Assembly: GCF_000320365.1 (NCBI RefSeq) | Contig: NZ_ANIN01000001.1 | Coordinates: 372,001-436,000, forward strand | Reading direction: 5' to 3' | DNA from: Moraxella macacae 0408225 | GTDB lineage: Bacteria > Pseudomonadota > Gammaproteobacteria > Pseudomonadales > Moraxellaceae | Length of the DNA: 64,000 nt | Part shown: one piece after another, positions 55,141 through 64,000 of the stretch | How positions within the stretch are numbered: position 1 is the first letter of the stretch | Layout of the letters: each line of letters opens with the position of its first letter | Program-made: the position numbers and the translations under genes | Notes under the pieces: generated by a model | What the model saw: the letters and a program-made list of their open reading frames with translations, nothing else | What the model was told of the DNA's origin: nothing | Databases searched by the model: none

Positions 55141-56979
55141 ATGTCAATTTTTCGTTTTTTTGAAACCCGCTTAAACCCTTATCCTGATGATGATTATAAA
55201 CTGCCAACCGATAATTTTTTAAAATTTTTATGGGCGTGTACCAAAGGGCTTCGTGGTTGGATTTTTACACTCATGTTGTTAACCGCTCTTATTGGTATGT
55301 ATGAGGCTATGCTGTTTGCGTGGATTGGCAATATTGTAGACTGGCTTGGATCTTATACGCCCGAACAATTGTTTGCCAAAAAAGGTGATCAGTTGATAAT
55401 GATGATAAGTGTGATTGCGATCAGTCCTTTTGTTGTTGGATTAAGTTCACTCATTCATTTTCAGACCATTCAAGGCGTATTTCCCATGCAAATGCGATGG
55501 CGGTTTCACAGGCAAATGCTTGGACAGTCTATGCAATTTTACCAAGATGAATTTTCAGGGCGTGTATCTGCAAAAGTTATGCAAACTGCGCTTGCGGTGC
55601 GTGATACGATTATGACAATTGCGGATATGTTTGTGTATGTTATTGTCTATTTTGTCAGTAGTGGCGTGATTTTAGCGAGCCTTGATAGTTGGTTGTTATT
55701 ACCGTTTGTCATATGGCTTGTGTGTTTTGTTGCCACGATTGGCTATTTTATTCCAAAACTAAAAGCATCTGCCAGTCGTCAAGCTGATGCCCGTGCTTTG
55801 ATGACAGGACGTGTTACCGATGCGTATTCTAATATTATGACGGTCAAGCTGTTTAGTCATTCTCGCCGTGAATTGCAGTACGCCAAAGATGCGATGGGGC
55901 AATTTATGGATACGGTACATGATCAAATGCACTGGGTGAGTAAACTTGAATTTATCAACCATACCATTAACGTGTTGCTTGTTGGTAGTACGGCGGTTTT
56001 GGCTGTGTATCTGTGGGCGTATCATGATTTGACTGTGGGGGTAATTGCAGCTGCCACCGCTATGGCATTACGCTTAAATGGCTTAACTCACTGGGTTATG
56101 TGGCAAACGGCAGGGCTGTTTGAAAATATTGGCACAGTACAAGATGGCATGAAAACTTTGTCAAAACCACACAGTGTGGTAGACAAGCCCAATGCAACAC
56201 AACTCATAGTCAAACACGGAGATATCGTCTTTCACAATGTTGATTTTTGTTATGATAAATCCACGCAAAAATTATTGGATAATTTTAACCTACATATAAA
56301 ATCTGGTGAAAAAATCGGCTTGGTTGGTCGATCTGGAGCGGGCAAATCCACACTGGTGAATTTATTGTTACGCTTTTATGATATCAATGCTGGCAAAATT
56401 TTAATTGACAATCAAAACATAGCCCACGTTACTCAAGAATCGCTGCGTCAACACATTGGTATGGTTACCCAGGACACAAGCCTGTTGCACCGCAGTGTGC
56501 GTAACAATATCGCTTATGGCAAGCCCGATGCCACAGATGATGAAATTTGGCAAGCGGTAAAAAAAGCCCACGCCGATGAATTTGTGGCAAATCTATCCGA
56601 TGCAAAAGGACAAACTGGACTTGACACACAAGTGGGCGAACGCGGTGTAAAACTTTCTGGCGGTCAGCGTCAACGCATTGCTATTGCACGTGTTATGCTA
56701 AAAAACGCACCGATTTTGTTGCTTGATGAAGCCACAAGTGCCTTAGACAGCGAAATAGAACACGCCATCACCACAAGCCTAAATGACATGATGGCTGGCA
56801 AAACCGTCATTGCCATTGCCCACCGTTTGTCTACCATTGCATCTATGGACAGGCTTATTGTTATGGATAAAGGGCGAATCGTTGAGATGGGCAGTCATGA
56901 TGAATTGTTGCAATTACAAGGCGTATACGCACGGCTATGGGCAAGACAAAGTGGCGGTTTTTTAGGTGAAGATGAGTGA
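55141..56979 (+). CDS. ABC transporter, fused permease and ATPase (exporter type)
   Basis: 612 residues from the ATG at 55141; an upstream in-frame ATG at 55069 would add 24 hydrophobic residues in the promoter zone and is not preferred. Six-helix membrane domain about 25-330, ATPase about 350-590. Walker A GRSGAGKST (about 395-403), signature LSGGQRQRIAIARVM, Walker B ILLLDEATSALD, switch His in AIAHRLST. It resembles MdlB/MsbA-like exporters. It is a half-transporter that would homodimerise; the substrate is unknown. Divergent from rpsB, ending 19 bases from nqrM. Confidence 0.9.
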   Translation: MSIFRFFETRLNPYPDDDYKLPTDNFLKFLWACTKGLRGWIFTLMLLTALIGMYEAMLFAWIGNIVDWLGSYTPEQLFAKKGDQLIMMISVIAISPFVVGLSSLIHFQTIQGVFPMQMRWRFHRQMLGQSMQFYQDEFSGRVSAKVMQTALAVRDTIMTIADMFVYVIVYFVSSGVILASLDSWLLLPFVIWLVCFVATIGYFIPKLKASASRQADARALMTGRVTDAYSNIMTVKLFSHSRRELQYAKDAMGQFMDTVHDQMHWVSKLEFINHTINVLLVGSTAVLAVYLWAYHDLTVGVIAAATAMALRLNGLTHWVMWQTAGLFENIGTVQDGMKTLSKPHSVVDKPNATQLIVKHGDIVFHNVDFCYDKSTQKLLDNFNLHIKSGEKIGLVGRSGAGKSTLVNLLLRFYDINAGKILIDNQNIAHVTQESLRQHIGMVTQDTSLLHRSVRNNIAYGKPDATDDEIWQAVKKAHADEFVANLSDAKGQTGLDTQVGERGVKLSGGQRQRIAIARVMLKNAPILLLDEATSALDSEIEHAITTSLNDMMAGKTVIAIAHRLSTIASMDRLIVMDKGRIVEMGSHDELLQLQGVYARLWARQSGGFLGEDE

Positions 56980-56998
56980 TTGAATCAACATCAAACCA

Positions 56999-57244
56999 TT
57001 AAACCGCTTTTGCCAATGTTTTGGCTTTTTCACCGATGGCGTCTTTTTCATTGCTCATTTGGTCGCATTTATTTGGATCGTTGCCACAAAATTGACAAAA
57101 TTCATCGCCCATCAGATTTGCCACGCCACCACACGATCCTTTTAGCGGTTGTTTTTTGACCAAATAACCAACACCCAAACACAAAAAAAACAAGGCAAAT
57201 ACCGAAAATGTGATAAAAAACATGGGTAAAAATTGGTTTAACAT
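56999..57244 (-). CDS. nqrM: Na+-NQR maturation protein NqrM
   Basis: 81 residues from the ATG at 57244, which has GAGAG six bases upstream. One N-terminal transmembrane helix (about 8-29) and four conserved cysteines, C38 (GSCGG), C50, C53 and C60, as in the DUF539/NqrM family. In Vibrio, NqrM delivers iron for the Cys4[Fe] centre of Na+-translocating NADH:quinone oxidoreductase. Normally it follows nqrF/apbE; here it stands alone and the nqr operon is outside the window. Its presence implies a Na+-pumping respiratory chain, in line with nhaA. Confidence 0.85.
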   Translation of the reverse strand: MLNQFLPMFFITFSVFALFFLCLGVGYLVKKQPLKGSCGGVANLMGDEFCQFCGNDPNKCDQMSNEKDAIGEKAKTLAKAV

Positions 57245-57382
57245 AATCGCTCTCAATGTGTTAATTTTCGTTTATCTATTACAATATATAATCTATTACA
57301 ATATATTACTTCGTTTATTTGATAAGATAAGTTGTCAATTTAACATCAAATTTACCAGTTTGCAAATCGTTTGTGCAAAAAA

Positions 57383-58255
57383 TTAGACTGGTTTGGTTTG
57401 TTTATTATGCAAAATTGCACTGCCAATCGTCGATCCAATTACCATAACCACACCGATCGCACTTAGCCATTGTAGTTTTTCGCCCAAAATCAACATAGCA
57501 AACAACACGCCAAACACAGGTTCAAGCACAATGAGCATCGCTGACATTTTGGTGGGTGTAGATTGTAAGCCTTTATTAAACAACCAATACGCAAGCCAAC
57601 TACACGCCACGCCCAAATACAGCACCGCACCAAATGCAAGCGGATTAACAGGCTGTAAAAAAACCGCCCAACTTTCGGTAAAAACCAAACTAAACGGTAT
57701 ACAAACCAAAGCTCCAAGCACCAAAATCATCGCAGTATAAATCTTAGCATCTATTTGTTGCATAACATCTTTGCCCCAAAACATAGAAAACACAAACGCA
57801 AGCCCTGCCAAAATCAGCAACAACGAGCCAAACACACTCACCGTGCCATCTAAGCTGCCACCTGTAACCAACAACACAATGCCAAAAAATGCCAATCCAC
57901 CCAATACCCAATCATACCAATGGTTTTTTTGCCCAAAAAATAACGCCCCAATTAACATAACAAACAACGGCTCTGCTCCCACAATCGTTACCGCACTGGA
58001 TGCCGATGTGTATTTTAAGCCAACAAATTGTAACATGAGTGCAATTGGAAAATTTAACAAAGCCAGCAGCCACAGTTTTTTGGATAAAGCCTTGTCAATT
58101 TGGCGATAATGCTTGACAAAAACTGGCAGTGCAATACAACCTGCAATCAACAGCCGAAACTGCACTGTTAGCACAGGATCAAAGGCGGTATAAGCGTATT
58201 TGCCCGCGGTAAATGAACTTGCCCAAATTAATAATGCCAAAATCATATACCACAT
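57383..58255 (-). CDS. EamA/DMT-family permease
   Basis: 290 residues, ten predicted transmembrane helices in two repeated EamA halves (about 5-130 and 145-278). ALLIWASSFTAGKYAYT at the start and MSAMLIVLEPVFGVLFAMLILGE in the second half are typical. These carriers export metabolites or amino acids; the substrate cannot be inferred. Monocistronic, divergent from hisD. Confidence 0.88.
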   Translation of the reverse strand: MWYMILALLIWASSFTAGKYAYTAFDPVLTVQFRLLIAGCIALPVFVKHYRQIDKALSKKLWLLALLNFPIALMLQFVGLKYTSASSAVTIVGAEPLFVMLIGALFFGQKNHWYDWVLGGLAFFGIVLLVTGGSLDGTVSVFGSLLLILAGLAFVFSMFWGKDVMQQIDAKIYTAMILVLGALVCIPFSLVFTESWAVFLQPVNPLAFGAVLYLGVACSWLAYWLFNKGLQSTPTKMSAMLIVLEPVFGVLFAMLILGEKLQWLSAIGVVMVIGSTIGSAILHNKQTKPV

Positions 58256-58510
58256 TTTTTCTCTGCCTATTTTTTAGTTTTTTTAAAAAAGTTTATTAAA
58301 AATAAAACGATTTCGTCCAATAAAATCACTTATCAAAAATATCAATCACACCGATATTTGACAAAACAAGTAAACCAAGTAAACTTAGTTGTGTTAAAAT
58401 CAATCATTAACCGTCAAGCAAAAAGCCTGACAAACAAGGCATTAATTATGTCATATATCACATAAGATAACAACCAAGTACCAACAAACAAGTACCAACA
58501 AGGAAAGCCT

Positions 58511-59806
58511 ATGCAAATTTTAAACAGCCAAAACGCCGATTTTAATCAACAATTAACCAATTTACTCGCTTTTGAAACGGTAAATGACCAAAAACTTTTA
58601 GCCGCCGTTGATGACATTATTGCCAAAGTTCGCCATGGCGGTGATGATACTGTTTTAGCACTTACCCAAAAGTTTGATAATCACCCTGCCAGCACTTTTG
58701 GTGAATTAAGCATTGACAAATCCGCACTCAAACACGCTTTTGACAATTTATCAGCCGATGTCAAGCAAGCTCTAGAGTTATCCGCCAATCGCATCAAAAC
58801 CTTTCACCAAAAACAAATCCAAGACAGTTGGAGTTTTACCGATGAACTTGGCAACACACTTGGACAAAAAATCACCCCCTTAGATAAAGTTGGCATTTAT
58901 GTGCCGGGCGGTTTGGCAAGTTATCCATCAAGCGTCTTGATGAACGCCATTCCTGCCAAAGTTGCCGGCGTCGGTGAGATTATTATGGTCGTGCCTGCCC
59001 CAAACGGCGTGTTAAATCCGTTGGTATTGGCGGCGGCTTTTTTGGCAGGGGTGGATACCGTATTTACCATCGGCGGGGCTCAAGCGGTGGCGGCGTTGGC
59101 ATACGGCACACAAACCATTCCAAAAGTGGATAAAATCACAGGGCCTGGCAACAAATACGTCGCCGCTGCCAAACGAGCGGTGTTTGGACAAGTGGGCATT
59201 GACATGATAGCAGGGCCGTCGGAAGTTTTGGTGTATGCTGAAGGAGCGGAAAATGACAGGGCCGATTGGCTTGCCATGGATTTGTTGTCGCAAGCGGAGC
59301 ATGACAGCGTGGCTCAAGCGATTTTTGTTACCACAAGTGAAACTTTATTAAACCAAGTTAAAGAGCAAATTAACAAAGCCTTACAAACCTTGCCAAAAGC
59401 CGAGATTGCCAAACAAGCCCTTGCCAGTCGTGGGGCGTTGATTTTGGTCAAAAACCGAAGCGAGGCGATTGCTGTGATTAACCAAATTGCCCCAGAACAT
59501 TTAGAATTATCCGTTGACGATCCGGACAACATGCTAAAAGACATTCGTCATGCCGGGGCGATTTTTATGGGGCGGTTTACCCCTGAAGCGATTGGTGATT
59601 ATTGTGCCGGGGCAAATCATGTATTGCCAACATCAGGCACGGCACGCTTTAGCTCACCGCTTGGGGTGTATGATTTTACCAAAAAATCGTCAATCATTCA
59701 TTGCACCAAAACGGGCAGTCAATTGCTTGCCAAAACCGCAGACATTTTGGCAACCGAAGAAAACTTACAAGCCCACGCACTGTCAGCAAGGCTTCGCACC
59801 ATGTAA
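58511..59806 (+). CDS. hisD: Histidinol dehydrogenase
   Basis: Zinc enzyme for the last two steps of histidine synthesis (histidinol to histidine, two NAD+). 431 residues. DKVGIYVPGGLASYPSSVLM, IGGAQAVAALAYGT and GPSEVLVYAEG (NAD and substrate binding) are present. The PEHLEL motif with zinc-ligand neighbours and YCAGANHVLPTSGTARF are also intact. RBS AAGGAAAGCCT. A direct repeat GTAACAACCTAAA spans the stop codon and lies again about 30 bases on. No other his genes are adjacent. Confidence 0.97.
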   Translation: MQILNSQNADFNQQLTNLLAFETVNDQKLLAAVDDIIAKVRHGGDDTVLALTQKFDNHPASTFGELSIDKSALKHAFDNLSADVKQALELSANRIKTFHQKQIQDSWSFTDELGNTLGQKITPLDKVGIYVPGGLASYPSSVLMNAIPAKVAGVGEIIMVVPAPNGVLNPLVLAAAFLAGVDTVFTIGGAQAVAALAYGTQTIPKVDKITGPGNKYVAAAKRAVFGQVGIDMIAGPSEVLVYAEGAENDRADWLAMDLLSQAEHDSVAQAIFVTTSETLLNQVKEQINKALQTLPKAEIAKQALASRGALILVKNRSEAIAVINQIAPEHLELSVDDPDNMLKDIRHAGAIFMGRFTPEAIGDYCAGANHVLPTSGTARFSSPLGVYDFTKKSSIIHCTKTGSQLLAKTADILATEENLQAHALSARLRTM

Positions 59807-59872
59807 CAACCTAAACAAGTTTTTTGAAAATGAGTAACAACCTAAATTTTACCGTATCAGCAAAAACCCCAC

Positions 59873-59891
59873 AAAAAAGCATTGCTTTTTT
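59873..59891 (+). terminator. hisD terminator
   Basis: AAAAAAGC and GCTTTTTT form an 8-bp stem with a 3-base loop ATT, between hisD and the TerC-type gene. Confidence 0.75.
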
Positions 59892-59947
59892 TGTAAGATT
59901 TGTTATTGTATTTAGTTAATTTACGTTTTGGTAAGCAATTCATTTTT

Positions 59948-61510
59948 ATGATAGAACTATTAACCGATCCATCGGCGTGGCTAGGACTTGCTACGCTTGT
60001 CGTCCTTGAAATTGTGCTTGGCATTGACAACCTTGTTTTTATTGCAATTTTAGCCAACAAATTACCACCAAATCTGCGTGCCAAGGCTCGTAACTTAGGG
60101 CTTGGTTTGGCTTTGGTTATGCGCTTGATATTACTTTCTATGATGTCATGGCTGATTACGTTAACCGATCCGATTGTTACTTATGCCAGTTTTGCTTTGT
60201 CGGTACGCGATGTTATTTTAATCATCGGTGGCTTATTTTTGTTGTTTAAAGCCACGCACGAACTACACGAAAAACTGGAGGGCAAACCTGAAAACACGAA
60301 CGAAAGCCAAGTTTATGCAGGTTTTTGGGCGGTGGTCGCTCAGATAGTCATCTTAGATGCGGTATTTTCTTTTGACGCTGTGATTACCGCCGTTGGCATG
60401 GTAAAACACCTTGAAATTATGATGATGGCAGTCATTATTGCTATGGGCGTTATGGTGATTGCGGCCAAATCTTTGACTGCGTTTGTCGGCAAACACCCAA
60501 CTGTGGTGATTTTATGCTTAAGTTTTTTATTGATGATAGGTTTTAGTTTGATCGTCGAGGGTTTGGGCTTTCATATTCCAAAAGGTTATCTATATGCTGC
60601 AATTGGTTTTTCCATTGTGATTGAAATGTTTAACCAATTTGCTCAACGCAACCGCACCAAATACGAAAATCAAATTCCCATTCGCGATCGCACAGCCGAT
60701 GCCATTTTAAAATTAATGGGCGGAAAAACCCAACAAGAAAACACCCTAACCCAAACACCCGAACAAGAATTTGACTTAGACAGCCTACCTTTTGCTCAAG
60801 AAGAACGCTACATGATTAGCGGAGTATTGGCGTTAAATGACCGCGATGTACAGACTATCATGACACCGCGATCGGAAATTTCGTGGGTTAATATCAATGC
60901 CAGTCGCGATGAGATTCGTTTACAATTGTTAGATACGCCACACAGTTTATTCCCTGTTTGTCGTGATAGCATTGATAAAGTGTTGGGCGTGGTGCGTGCC
61001 AAAGACATTTTGGCCTTGCTAGAAAGTGGCGAAGCCGATATGGACAAAGCAATAAAACCACTGCTTGCAAAACAACAACCCGTGTTTGTTTCAGAAACGA
61101 TTGATAACTTAAAGTTATTAAATATGCTAAAAAACGCCAAAGGCAACTTAGCCATGGTGATTGATGAATACGGTCAAGTGGCCGGACTTGTAACCCCTCT
61201 TGATGTGCTTGAGGCAATTGCAGGTGAATTTCCTGACGAAGATGAAACGCCAGAAATTATCAAAGTTGACAACACTTGGCTCGTAGAGGGTACAGCCAGT
61301 TTGCACCAATTGCGCCTTGAGTTAAATGATCCTGATTTATTGATAGATGCCGATCAGTTTACCATTGGAGGTTATTTGATTTCACAGTTGGCCGATATGC
61401 CAGAAGTTGGCAATACGCTTGAGATTGAAGGGTTGTTATTCACAATTTTACAAACCTCACAATCAAGAATTTTAAAACTAAAAGTAGAAAAGCCAGTTTT
61501 TGTTGATTAA
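59948..61510 (+). CDS. TerC-family membrane protein with CBS pair and CorC domain (YoaE-like)
   Basis: 520 residues from the ATG at 59948; a frame reaching 59900 overlaps the terminator and is rejected. TerC membrane domain about 1-235, with [16 protein letters not shown] and [18 protein letters not shown] (paired Asp-containing helices). Two CBS domains about 290-410 ([32 protein letters not shown]), then a CorC_HlyC domain to the end. It matches E. coli YoaE/YegH throughout. TerC proteins are linked to metal (Mn) export during protein secretion; the function of this fusion is not settled. Confidence 0.9.
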   Translation: MIELLTDPSAWLGLATLVVLEIVLGIDNLVFIAILANKLPPNLRAKARNLGLGLALVMRLILLSMMSWLITLTDPIVTYASFALSVRDVILIIGGLFLLFKATHELHEKLEGKPENTNESQVYAGFWAVVAQIVILDAVFSFDAVITAVGMVKHLEIMMMAVIIAMGVMVIAAKSLTAFVGKHPTVVILCLSFLLMIGFSLIVEGLGFHIPKGYLYAAIGFSIVIEMFNQFAQRNRTKYENQIPIRDRTADAILKLMGGKTQQENTLTQTPEQEFDLDSLPFAQEERYMISGVLALNDRDVQTIMTPRSEISWVNINASRDEIRLQLLDTPHSLFPVCRDSIDKVLGVVRAKDILALLESGEADMDKAIKPLLAKQQPVFVSETIDNLKLLNMLKNAKGNLAMVIDEYGQVAGLVTPLDVLEAIAGEFPDEDETPEIIKVDNTWLVEGTASLHQLRLELNDPDLLIDADQFTIGGYLISQLADMPEVGNTLEIEGLLFTILQTSQSRILKLKVEKPVFVD

Positions 61511-61531
61511 AAAACTTAAATCCCAAAAAAT

Positions 61532-61570
61532 AAAATCCCCAACATTACATCGGGGATTTTTAATTTTTTT
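61532..61570 (+). terminator. Terminator between YoaE-like and OPT genes
   Basis: AAAATCCCC and GGGGATTTT form a 9-bp stem around AACATTACATC, followed by TAATTTTTTT. It can work both ways between convergent genes. Confidence 0.88.
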
Positions 61571-61597
61571 CAGACAATTCAGACAAATAAGCTAAAG

Positions 61598-62098
61598 TTA
61601 CCCTTTAACACTGCTTAACACTCGTTTGGCAAAAATCACCACAGCACTGACAAACAACGCCAAACCAATCAGCTCCGCCGTCGTTTCCCAATTTTCAAGT
61701 CCCAATGCCAACGGTGAATCCGAACCTCCCGTTGTTACCGATCCTGCAATGATAAATGCCAAAATCACCCCAATTAAGCTCTCACCAACAATCAGACCTG
61801 CGGCAAATAGCGTGCCTGAACGTTCGGCATTTTTTAGGTTAATTTTGCGATTGTTGTCATTGCTGCGTTTGGCAATGTGAGATTTAATCCACCATGCCAA
61901 CACAGTACCGATAAAAATTGGCATATTTACCGAAGGCGGCAAATAAATCCCCATACCAACTGCCAACACAGGCAAACTGTAACGTGCGTTGGAATTTTTA
62001 CGCAGCAGGATATCCACAACAATCAACACCACGCCAATCATCACACCAATCAGAATGTAATTCCACTGCAAATTATGGGCCAAAAATTCCTTTGGCAA
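61598..62098 (-). CDS. OPT-family transporter, C-terminal fragment (after frameshift)
   Basis: The last ~155 residues of an oligopeptide-transporter family protein: HNLQWNYILIGVMIGVVLIVVDILLRK, LPPSVNMPIFIGTVLAWWI and GTLFAAGLIVGESLIGVILAF, about four helices. The nominal Met start (62098) is an overlap artefact; homologous reading continues straight from GIFG of the preceding frame. The split is a single extra base in plus-strand GGGCC at 62077-62081. If real, the transporter loses its terminal helices. Confidence 0.85.
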   Translation of the reverse strand: MPKEFLAHNLQWNYILIGVMIGVVLIVVDILLRKNSNARYSLPVLAVGMGIYLPPSVNMPIFIGTVLAWWIKSHIAKRSNDNNRKINLKNAERSGTLFAAGLIVGESLIGVILAFIIAGSVTTGGSDSPLALGLENWETTAELIGLALFVSAVVIFAKRVLSSVKG

Positions 62099-63695
62099 TC
62101 GTCGTCATCAAGGTGGCTTGTGGCGCACCCAGTGCTTGGCTTTCGTCCATACCCGCACGCGGCATCGCACCGGTAAACCCATACGCATTGTACAACAAAT
62201 CCAACACAGGGGCTATCACCAACGCACCGACCACACAGCCGATAATCAAGGCAATTTGTTGACGCCAAGGCGTAGCTTTTACCAAATAGCCTGTTTTTAG
62301 ATCTTGCAAATTGTCATTGGAGATTGTAGCCACACACAGTACCGCCGAACCACAAAACAATGCCAATGCGGTAATAAATTGTCCATCTGCTTGTGTTAAC
62401 AATTCAGGGTTTATATTGCCAATCATCAATAAGACAAGCGAGATAACCACAATAGAAATAATGCCAATGCCTGAAATTGGACTTGATGACGAACCCACAA
62501 GCCCTGCCATATAACCACAAGCAGCCGCCACCAAAAAACCAATACCAAAGGTTAAAATCGTACACACAATCACCAAAAGCCACGCCATACCGCTAGGAAT
62601 ACTGCTGGCTGACACAAATTGATAAAACGTTAATGCCAAAATCAACATCATACCGATCATGTAACCGATCATAGCTTTTGGTGATAAATCTTGTTCAACA
62701 CGGCTTAAGTTGTTATTGCTACCGCCTTTTAATGCACGCACCGACAGTTTTAACCCCTCAAGCATGGGTTTTAATAACGTAATCAAAGTCCAAATCGCTG
62801 CAATGCCAATCGTCCCTGCACCAATAAAACGCACTTTTTCTTTCCAAAGTTGCATCGCAAACGGTATCATTTGCACATCATCAGGCTGAGGTATCTGACT
62901 GCTAAGCACAGGCACAGCTATGCCCCACGCAATAACAATCCCAAGCAAAATTGCCAAACCGCCTGCCAAACCAACCAAATAACCCGCTCCAAGCAGTGCA
63001 ACTGAAAAACCAATTGGCAACTGAAAAATCGCACCGCCAATTTTAAACCAATAACTGGCTGCATCGGCTGATACTTTTAAAGCATTGGTCAAAAAACTCA
63101 CCGATCCTGCAAACAATGCCCCAATACCGATCTCTTTAATCCCTGTGTTTTGATTTTGCCCTGTATTTTGCTCTGCGTTTTGCTCTGCGTTTTGTTTGGC
63201 GTGAGTGGCAGCTGCATTGTCATCATCTTCTACAATGCCCTCGCCTGCCTTTAAAATTTCAGCGGCCGCCACACCCTCAGGATAAGGCAAATCACTGTTC
63301 ACCACCATCGCATAACGCAGTGGAATGGTAAAAATCACCCCCAAAATTCCACCGCCGATACACAAAAACGCGGTTTGCCAAAACGGAAAACCCGTCCAAT
63401 ACCCCACCATTAACAGTGCAGGCAACATAAAAATAATCGACGACAACGTCCCTGCTGCAGATGCTTGAGTCTGCACCATGTTATTTTCCAAAATATTACT
63501 GTCCTTGGCAAATTTTAAAATCGCCATAGAAATCACCGCCGCAGGAATTGACGATGCAAAAGTCAACCCCACTTTTAATCCTAAATACACGTTGGATGCG
63601 GTAAATACCACCGTGATTAACGCCCCCAAAATCATGCCACGCAAGGTTAACTCACGATAATTGGCATAAGGATCGGACTGTGTCATTTTTGTCAT
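62073..63695 (-). CDS. OPT-family oligopeptide/metal transporter, N-terminal fragment (frameshifted)
   Basis: About 540 residues from the ATG at 63695, chosen because GGAGAG lies six bases upstream; Mets at 63701 and 63770 are also in frame. YRELTLRGMILGALITVVFTASNVYLGLKVG is the OPT signature, followed by about twelve helices, with NMVQTQASAAGTLSSIIF and PYPEGVAAAEILKAGEG. A cytoplasmic loop carries a short Gln/Asn repeat (KQNAEQNAEQNTGQNQNTG). The frame ends at a premature TAA right after GIFGP; one base less would rejoin it to the C-terminal fragment, giving a normal ~698-residue protein. Substrates of bacterial OPTs are peptides or metal chelates. Confidence 0.87.
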   Translation of the reverse strand: MTKMTQSDPYANYRELTLRGMILGALITVVFTASNVYLGLKVGLTFASSIPAAVISMAILKFAKDSNILENNMVQTQASAAGTLSSIIFMLPALLMVGYWTGFPFWQTAFLCIGGGILGVIFTIPLRYAMVVNSDLPYPEGVAAAEILKAGEGIVEDDDNAAATHAKQNAEQNAEQNTGQNQNTGIKEIGIGALFAGSVSFLTNALKVSADAASYWFKIGGAIFQLPIGFSVALLGAGYLVGLAGGLAILLGIVIAWGIAVPVLSSQIPQPDDVQMIPFAMQLWKEKVRFIGAGTIGIAAIWTLITLLKPMLEGLKLSVRALKGGSNNNLSRVEQDLSPKAMIGYMIGMMLILALTFYQFVSASSIPSGMAWLLVIVCTILTFGIGFLVAAACGYMAGLVGSSSSPISGIGIISIVVISLVLLMIGNINPELLTQADGQFITALALFCGSAVLCVATISNDNLQDLKTGYLVKATPWRQQIALIIGCVVGALVIAPVLDLLYNAYGFTGAMPRAGMDESQALGAPQATLMTTIAKGIFGP

Positions 63696-63974
63696 AGACA
63701 TCTCTCCAAGATAAGAATTTGTATTCACAACATTTTTGCAATAAAAACAAATTCGTATTCCATTAAACATTTGTTATCATAAAATTGCAACAAAAACTTC
63801 ATCGTGCAAGGTTATAAATACAAGTCCTAAAGCAAAACTTAAACAAAATAATCAATTATACGCAATTTTTACTGCTTTGTCGCTTCTTTTATAAAATTGC
63901 AATTACAAATATAAAATTACAATCACAAAAACAAAAACCCAAGTTTTTGCATGCTTTAATTTTTGCCAAAAAAA
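63696..63974. other. OPT upstream region, no gene
   Basis: About 280 AT-rich bases ahead of the OPT gene. It has repeated ATAAAATTGCAA-type words (63779-63788, 63891-63900, 63911-63930). It should hold the OPT promoter, but I could not place one with confidence. Confidence 0.5.
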
Positions 63975-63997
63975 ACCAGCTCAAGTTGAACTGGTTT
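63975..63997 (-). terminator. Terminator of a gene beyond the right edge
   Basis: On the minus strand AACCAG and CTGGTT pair around TTCAACTTGAG and are followed by TTTTTT. It implies a minus-strand gene ending just past base 64000. Confidence 0.75.
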
Positions 63998-64000
63998 GAC

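Noticed and set aside
59900..59947. Longer start for the YoaE-like protein
   Set aside because: The extra 16 codons come from terminator-proximal DNA and have no match to the family N-terminus.

Overview
The window is an AT-rich bacterial chromosome segment. Gene content and order (hemA-TPR protein-lolB, a 529-residue isocitrate lyase, a class I GshA, a RibB with a degenerate cyclohydrolase domain, TrpR next to trpEG, NqrM) fit a gammaproteobacterium of the Moraxellaceae, most likely Moraxella or a close relative. The genus is an inference from protein character and base composition, not from a database match. Nearly everything is core chromosome; I see no prophage, CRISPR array or intact insertion sequence.

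Layout. 1-3900: an rRNA operon on the minus strand (16S, tRNA-Ile, tRNA-Ala, first ~1.2 kb of 23S), with two promoters and a 16S processing stem. 4000-16200: map, a PepSY-like secreted protein, ribB(X), comM, hemN, a methyltransferase, glnD, a DUF4442 protein and uvrC. 16240-19770: an unusual minus-strand signalling operon made of a membrane CheA-like kinase (broken by a one-base frameshift), a CheY-like regulator and two CheX-like proteins. 20000-30800: dsbB, gshA, the divergent L-lactate pair lldD/lctP, a phosphohexomutase, dsbA, ubiG and xerD. 30800-38800: lolB, a TPR protein, hemA, clpX, clpP and tig. 39000-42300: trpE-trpG-rdgB with trpR. 42500-46400: a membrane C13-type peptidase, a glycosyltransferase, an XRE regulator and an orphan lipoprotein. 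46500-52400: rpmB-rpmG, nhaA, a LysR regulator divergent from aceA, and a thioredoxin-like protein. 52500-55000: a highly structured non-coding element resembling the right end/guide-RNA scaffold of an IS200/IS605 transposon, a 51-bp tandem hairpin duplication, then tsf-rpsB. 55100-64000: an ABC exporter, nqrM, a DMT permease, hisD, a YoaE-type TerC/CBS protein and an OPT transporter split by a second one-base frameshift.

Functional links. Translation and protein quality control (rRNA, rpsB-tsf, rpmBG, map, tig, clpXP), redox and disulfide handling (dsbA, dsbB, thioredoxin-like protein, gshA), lactate and C2 carbon use (lldD, lctP, aceA), and heme, riboflavin, tryptophan and histidine biosynthesis are all represented. 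comM and xerD point to DNA uptake/recombination and chromosome resolution.

Three window-wide patterns stand out. Short tandem duplications repeatedly straddle or immediately follow stop codons. The 9-mer TTTGGCAAA (either strand) is far commoner than composition predicts. Two long genes each carry a single-base frameshift at a short homopolymer, which may be real or an assembly error.
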